Below are positions 60,385-64,000 of a stretch of 64,000 nucleotides of DNA, one piece after another. This DNA is from Acrocarpospora catenulata (lineage in GTDB: Bacteria > Actinomycetota > Actinomycetes > Streptosporangiales > Streptosporangiaceae). A program made the translations under genes and the position numbers. Where the stretch lies: positions 186,001 through 250,000 of the forward strand of contig NZ_JAHCST010000008.1 of the NCBI RefSeq assembly GCF_018476525.1, in the 5' to 3' direction. Below the pieces are notes generated by a model. It did not search any database, had not been told where the DNA came from, and saw only the letters and a program-made list of their open reading frames with translations. Numbering within the stretch: position 1 is the stretch's first letter; every line of letters starts with the position of its first letter.

Positions 60385-61731
60385 GTGCTGACTGAGCTCC
60401 TTACCGGCTGGATCGCCAATCAACGCTGGTTCGCCGGTAAGGGGCGCCCGATCGACGGGGTGTCGATCGAGTCAAGCACCCAGCTCGCCGCCGACGACCC
60501 CATCCTCGCCCTGCTCATCCTCGCGGTACGGCAGGGCGAGACCACCACCCGCTACCAGCTCCTGCTGGGGCTGCGCGACGAGCTCCCCGACCGGCTCAGG
60601 CACGTGCACATCGGCCGCACCGAGTGGGGCGGCCGGGAACGGCACGCCTACGACGCGGCCCACGACGCCGAGCTCACCGGGCGGCTGCTGGCCGGCATGG
60701 ACGTGGACCTGGGCATCGACCCGCTGGCCTTCCACCGGGTGCCCGGGGTGGACATCGACACCGCTCCGCGCAGCCTGGTGATGACGGCCGAGCAGTCCAA
60801 CACCTCGATCGTGTACGGCGACAAGTACATCCTGAAGCTGTTCCGGGCCCTGGTCCCCGGGGTCAACCCCGAACTGGAGATCGTCACCGCGCTGGCCAAG
60901 GCCGGGTCGACCCACGTGGCCCGGCCGTACGGGTGGGTCGAGACGCCGCTGGACGGCGAGCCGACCACGCTCGCCATCATGCAGGAGTTCCTGTCCAACG
61001 CCAGCGAGGGCTGGCAGATGGCGCTGACCAGCGTGCGCGACCTGTACGCCTCGCCGCGCGGGATCTCGGCGGCCGACGCCGGGGGCGACTTCGCGGCCGA
61101 GGCGCGGCGGCTGGGCAACGCCACCGCGCAGGTGCACCGGGACCTGGCCCGGTGCTTCCCGACCGCGGTGATCGAGCCGGTCGAGGTCAAGCGGATGACC
61201 GAGCGCTTCCGGCGGCGGCTGGACCGGGCCATCGTCGAGGTGCCGGCGCTGGAGGAGCACGCCGGGGTGGCGCACGCCGCCTACGACCGGCTGGCCGACG
61301 TGGACCGGCCGGTGGCGGTGCAGCGGGTGCACGGGGACTACCACCTCGGGCAGGTGATGCGGACCGCCTCGGACTGGGTGGTCCTCGACTTCGAGGGCGA
61401 GCCGGGGCAGCCGCTGGCCGAACGGCGGGCGCTGGACTCGCCGCTGCGGGACGTGGCGGGCATGCTCCGCTCCATCGAGTACGCCGCGCGCCACCTGCTG
61501 GCCGACCACCCGGACGCGGCCGCGCTGGCCGAACGGGCGCAGGAGTGGGCGGCCCGCAACCGGGCCGCCTTCCTGACCGGCTACACCGAGGCGGGCGGCA
61601 GCGTGAACGGCGCCGACGCCGTCCTGCTGCACGCCCTCAAACTCTCCAAGGCCGTGTACGAGGTCGTGTACGAGGCCAGGAACCGCCCGAGCTGGCTACC
61701 GATCCCGCTCGCGGCCTTCCACGAGCACTAA
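60385..61731 (+). CDS. mak: Maltokinase (ATP:maltose 1-phosphotransferase)
   Basis: Phosphorylates maltose to maltose 1-phosphate, the GlgE substrate. It has 448 residues. The N-terminal cap begins LTGWIANQRWFAGKGRPI; the aminoglycoside-kinase-like fold has VHGDYHLGQVMR (catalytic loop) and VLDFEGEPGQPLAERRALDSPLRDVAGMLRS (metal site). GTG start lies 3 bases after treS, with its ribosome-binding site inside treS, so the two are coupled. In Streptomyces glgB follows; here it does not. Its TAA shares four bases with the sppA stop. Confidence 0.93.
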   Translation: MLTELLTGWIANQRWFAGKGRPIDGVSIESSTQLAADDPILALLILAVRQGETTTRYQLLLGLRDELPDRLRHVHIGRTEWGGRERHAYDAAHDAELTGRLLAGMDVDLGIDPLAFHRVPGVDIDTAPRSLVMTAEQSNTSIVYGDKYILKLFRALVPGVNPELEIVTALAKAGSTHVARPYGWVETPLDGEPTTLAIMQEFLSNASEGWQMALTSVRDLYASPRGISAADAGGDFAAEARRLGNATAQVHRDLARCFPTAVIEPVEVKRMTERFRRRLDRAIVEVPALEEHAGVAHAAYDRLADVDRPVAVQRVHGDYHLGQVMRTASDWVVLDFEGEPGQPLAERRALDSPLRDVAGMLRSIEYAARHLLADHPDAAALAERAQEWAARNRAAFLTGYTEAGGSVNGADAVLLHALKLSKAVYEVVYEARNRPSWLPIPLAAFHEH

Positions 61732-63419
61732 CTGATCCGCCACTGCCCCGGCAGGATGAGCGGGCCGAAGGCAGGCAGGCCAAGTTCGGCGGCGAGCGCC
61801 GCGATCGGGCCCCACGCCTCCAGCCGGACCCTGGCCATCGCCGCCGCGCGGTCCTCGCTCGACTCGGGCGGGCGCAACCGCTCCAGCGGGTTCAGACGGG
61901 GGTAGGGGCGCACGGGGGCGTCCACCGCCAGGCCGGCCCGTTTGCGGGCGATGGCCAGCGCGTCCTCCAGGCCGCCGAGCTCGTCCACCAGGCCGTTGGC
62001 GCGGGCGTCCGCGCCGGTCCAGACCCGGCCGCGGGCCAGCTCGTGGGCACGGTGGCGATCCATCTGCCGGCCCTGCGCGACCTTGCCCACGAAGTCGTCG
62101 TAGACCCGGTCCAGCCAGGTGTTCACCTTGGCCCACTGGGCCTCGGAGAAGCCCCGGGTGAGGGAGAACATGCCGGCGTTGGCGCCCTCGGTGATCGCTT
62201 CGGAGACCACGCCGACCCGGTTGAGCAGCTCGCCCAGCACCGGCTTGCCGCCGAAGACGCCGATGGAGCCGGTGAGCGTGCCCGGCTGGGCGACGATCAC
62301 GTCGGCCGCCATGGAGACGAAGTAGCCGCCGGAGGCCGCCAGGTCCCCCATCGACACGATGACCGGCTTGCCGGACTTGCGGGCCAGGACCACCTCCCGC
62401 CAGATGGTGTCGGAGGCCACGTACGAGCCGCCGGGGCTGTCCACCCGGAAGACGATCGCGCGCACCTTGTCGTCCCTGCGGGCCGCGCGCAGCGCGGCGG
62501 CGATGGTGTCGGAGCCCATCGCGCTGCCGCCGCCCAGCGGGGAACGCCCGCTGCGGCCGAGCCGGATCGCGCCGGAGCCGTGCACCAGGGCGACCACCTC
62601 CTCGCCGGGGTGCGGGAGCCTCCTGGGGGTGGCGGTCTTGGCGTAGCGGGAGACGTACAGCAGGTGGGAGCCCTCAGGGACGGCCTCCGCGTACACCTCG
62701 TCCCGGTACTTCAGGCCGTCCACCAGGCCGGCTTCCAGCGCCTCCGGGCCGAGGAAGGGGCCCTGGTCGATGAGCTCGCGGACCCGGGCGGGTTCCAGCG
62801 GGCGGGACTCGGCGATGCCGGCGACGATCTGCTCGGTGACCGACTCGGCGATCCGGGAGTAGGACTCGCGGTGCGCCTCGGTCATGTGGTCCTTGGTGAA
62901 CATGTTGGCCGCGGTCTTGTACTCGTGCCGCTGGCCGATCTGGTATTCCACGTTCAGCTTGGCCAGCGCGCCCTTGACGAACCGCTGCTCCAGCGCGACC
63001 CCGGTCAGCCCGACGTCGCCGGAGGGCTGGAGGTAGACCCGCTCGAAGGCGCTGGCCAGGTAGTAGGGCACGGTTCCGGTGCCGAACTCGCCGAAGGTCT
63101 CCGCGTAGGCGACGGTGAGCTTGCCCGCGGCACGCAGGCGCACCACGGCGCCGCGCAGCTCCTGGACCATGCCCAGGCCGAGCGGGGCCGAGCCGATCCG
63201 CACGATGAGCGCCTTGACCCGGGGGTCGCGGCGGGCCCTGCGCAGCCCCGCGAGCACGTCGGCCAGGCGCGGTTTGCGCATGGTGAGCAGCGCGCCCAGC
63301 GGGTCGGCGGGCGGGCCCTCGGTGAGTCCCTCGGTCAGATCCAGTTCCAGGACCAGCGGCCCGGAGCGGCGCTGGCGCACCCTGCCGACGGTCTCCATGA
63401 TCGCCTTTGTCGCGTCCAT
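61728..63419 (-). CDS. sppA: Signal peptide peptidase SppA, two-domain type
   Basis: Degrades leftover signal peptides. It has 563 residues and two ClpP-like domains (67K type). Catalytic lysine in the N-terminal domain (GQRHEYKTAANMF) and nucleophilic serine in the C-terminal one (SMGDLAASGGYFVSMAAD). Unlike E. coli SppA, no N-terminal membrane helix is present: the protein begins MDATKAIMETVGRVRQRRSGPLVLELDL, so it may be cytoplasmic or peripherally attached. The ATG at 63419 is preferred over a GTG three codons earlier. Confidence 0.9.
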   Translation of the reverse strand: MDATKAIMETVGRVRQRRSGPLVLELDLTEGLTEGPPADPLGALLTMRKPRLADVLAGLRRARRDPRVKALIVRIGSAPLGLGMVQELRGAVVRLRAAGKLTVAYAETFGEFGTGTVPYYLASAFERVYLQPSGDVGLTGVALEQRFVKGALAKLNVEYQIGQRHEYKTAANMFTKDHMTEAHRESYSRIAESVTEQIVAGIAESRPLEPARVRELIDQGPFLGPEALEAGLVDGLKYRDEVYAEAVPEGSHLLYVSRYAKTATPRRLPHPGEEVVALVHGSGAIRLGRSGRSPLGGGSAMGSDTIAAALRAARRDDKVRAIVFRVDSPGGSYVASDTIWREVVLARKSGKPVIVSMGDLAASGGYFVSMAADVIVAQPGTLTGSIGVFGGKPVLGELLNRVGVVSEAITEGANAGMFSLTRGFSEAQWAKVNTWLDRVYDDFVGKVAQGRQMDRHRAHELARGRVWTGADARANGLVDELGGLEDALAIARKRAGLAVDAPVRPYPRLNPLERLRPPESSEDRAAAMARVRLEAWGPIAALAAELGLPAFGPLILPGQWRIS

Positions 63420-63455
63420 ACCCGCCACCCTAAGGCCCCTGCGCGTGACGCGGGC

Positions 63456-63485
63456 GGCCCCCGCGTCTGGCGGGACGCGGGGGCC
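63456..63485 (-). terminator. Terminator-like hairpin after the chitinase
   Basis: A perfect 12-base stem GGCCCCCGCGTC / GACGCGGGGGCC (63456-63467 with 63474-63485) with a 6-base loop starts 22 bases past the chitinase stop, and lies upstream of sppA. Confidence 0.65.
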
Positions 63486-63507
63486 GGATCTTGCGTGAGG
63501 GTTGCTT

Positions 63508-64000
63508 TTACCTGAGGCCGTTGGAGATGGCGCTGATCAGCTCGCCGTTGGCGGTGTCACCGCTGGTCTCCCAGAAGAAGGCGCCGGCCAGGCCCTGGTT
63601 CTTGGCGTAGGTCATCTTGCCGGTGATGGTGCTGGGGGTGTCGTAGCCCCACCACTGGCCGTTGCAGAAGCCGTACGCCGTGCCGCCGACCGTGCCGGTG
63701 GCGGGGCACTTGGTCTTGAGGACCTTGTAGTCCTCGATGCCCGCCTCGTACGTGCCGGGCGCGGCGCCGGTGGCGGTGCCGCCGGGGGCGCTCTGGGTCA
63801 CCCCGGTCCAGCCCCGGCCGTAGAAGCCGATGCCGAGCAGCAGCTTGCTGCCGGGGATGCCCTTGCTCTTCAGCTTCTGGATGGCCGCGTCGGAGTAGAA
63901 GCCCGCGGTCGGGATGCCGGTGTAGGAGGTGAGCGGGGAGTGCGGGGCGGTCGGGCCCTGCGCGGCGAAGGCGCCGAAGTAGTCGTAGGTCATCGGCATG
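63508..64000 (-). CDS. GH18 chitinase, C-terminal part (5' end outside window)
   Basis: At least 164 residues of the C-terminal part of a GH18 chitinase. MTYDYFGAFAAQGPTAPHSPLT is the beta-6/7 region with M-x-Y-D conserved near the active site. SKLLLGIGFYGRGWTGV, the chitinase insertion domain remnant, and GAFFWETSGDT (last barrel strand with a conserved tryptophan) complete the fold. The frame is open to the edge, so the catalytic D-x-x-D-x-D-x-E motif and any binding module lie beyond base 64000. It degrades chitin, complementing the GH6 cellulase. Confidence 0.88.
   Translation of the reverse strand, partial: MPMTYDYFGAFAAQGPTAPHSPLTSYTGIPTAGFYSDAAIQKLKSKGIPGSKLLLGIGFYGRGWTGVTQSAPGGTATGAAPGTYEAGIEDYKVLKTKCPATGTVGGTAYGFCNGQWWGYDTPSTITGKMTYAKNQGLAGAFFWETSGDTANGELISAISNGLR

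Noticed and set aside
60624-63515. Plus-strand open frame of 963 codons spanning maltokinase and sppA
   Set aside because: It crosses two well-supported genes in the wrong frame or strand, and its composition is that of a GC shadow.

Overview
The window is very GC-rich, densely packed DNA with GTG starts, leaderless-type promoters, GlgE-pathway genes, several PknB-like kinases, a GH6 cellulase with a CBM2, and split branched-chain amino acid (BCAA) genes. This points to a filamentous actinomycete, most likely in or near the Streptosporangiales (Nonomuraea/Microbispora/Streptosporangium-like). That placement is an inference from gene content, not from a marker gene. It reads as core chromosome: I see no phage, insertion sequence, CRISPR array, rRNA or tRNA.

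Region 1 (1-12.1 kb) is amino-acid biosynthesis. ilvE, leuB, a ROK regulator, a 36-codon ORF and serA lie on the minus strand. An SseB-like protein and a GPH-type transporter follow on the plus strand, then ilvB-ilvN-ilvC, which is preceded by a leader peptide (with I-L-V-V-L codons) and an attenuator. Region 2 (12.1-24.5 kb) is envelope and signalling: an FHA protein, a secreted CAP protein, a PadR/ABC exporter operon, a membrane PAS-GGDEF-EAL protein, a 2-hydroxyacid dehydrogenase, a sugar-dehydrogenase lipoprotein and a VanW protein. Region 3 (24.6-30 kb) is the gatCAB operon and a second GGDEF-EAL protein.

Region 4 (30-33 kb) is the least ordinary stretch. It has a cellulase under a perfect CebR-type operator, then about 1.1 kb of sparse DNA with an AT-richer island, twin palindromes, a minus-strand promoter, a 30-residue membrane ORF and short repeats. 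Region 5 (33-44.7 kb) holds ligA, a secreted protein, a MetE-like enzyme divergent from a metallo-hydrolase over a symmetric promoter, mnmA with a cysteine desulfurase (tRNA 2-thiolation), a TetR/MFS pair and etfBA. Region 6 (44.8-50.3 kb) is three tandem membrane Ser/Thr kinases, one with a heptapeptide repeat. Region 7 (50.3-64 kb) holds a YbaK deacylase, a Tat-exported amine oxidase, an M55 peptidase with a small coiled-coil partner, glgP divergent from glgE-treS-maltokinase, sppA, and the 3' end of a GH18 chitinase.

Themes: cellulose, chitin and alpha-glucan handling sit beside cyclic-di-GMP and kinase signalling. Packing is tight: three convergent gene pairs share four-base stop codons, and many operon junctions are ATGA, GTGA or TGATG overlaps. 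Several genes appear to have leaderless or nearly leaderless promoters with operators overlapping the -10 box. All functions are inferred by reading sequence motifs; no database search was possible.
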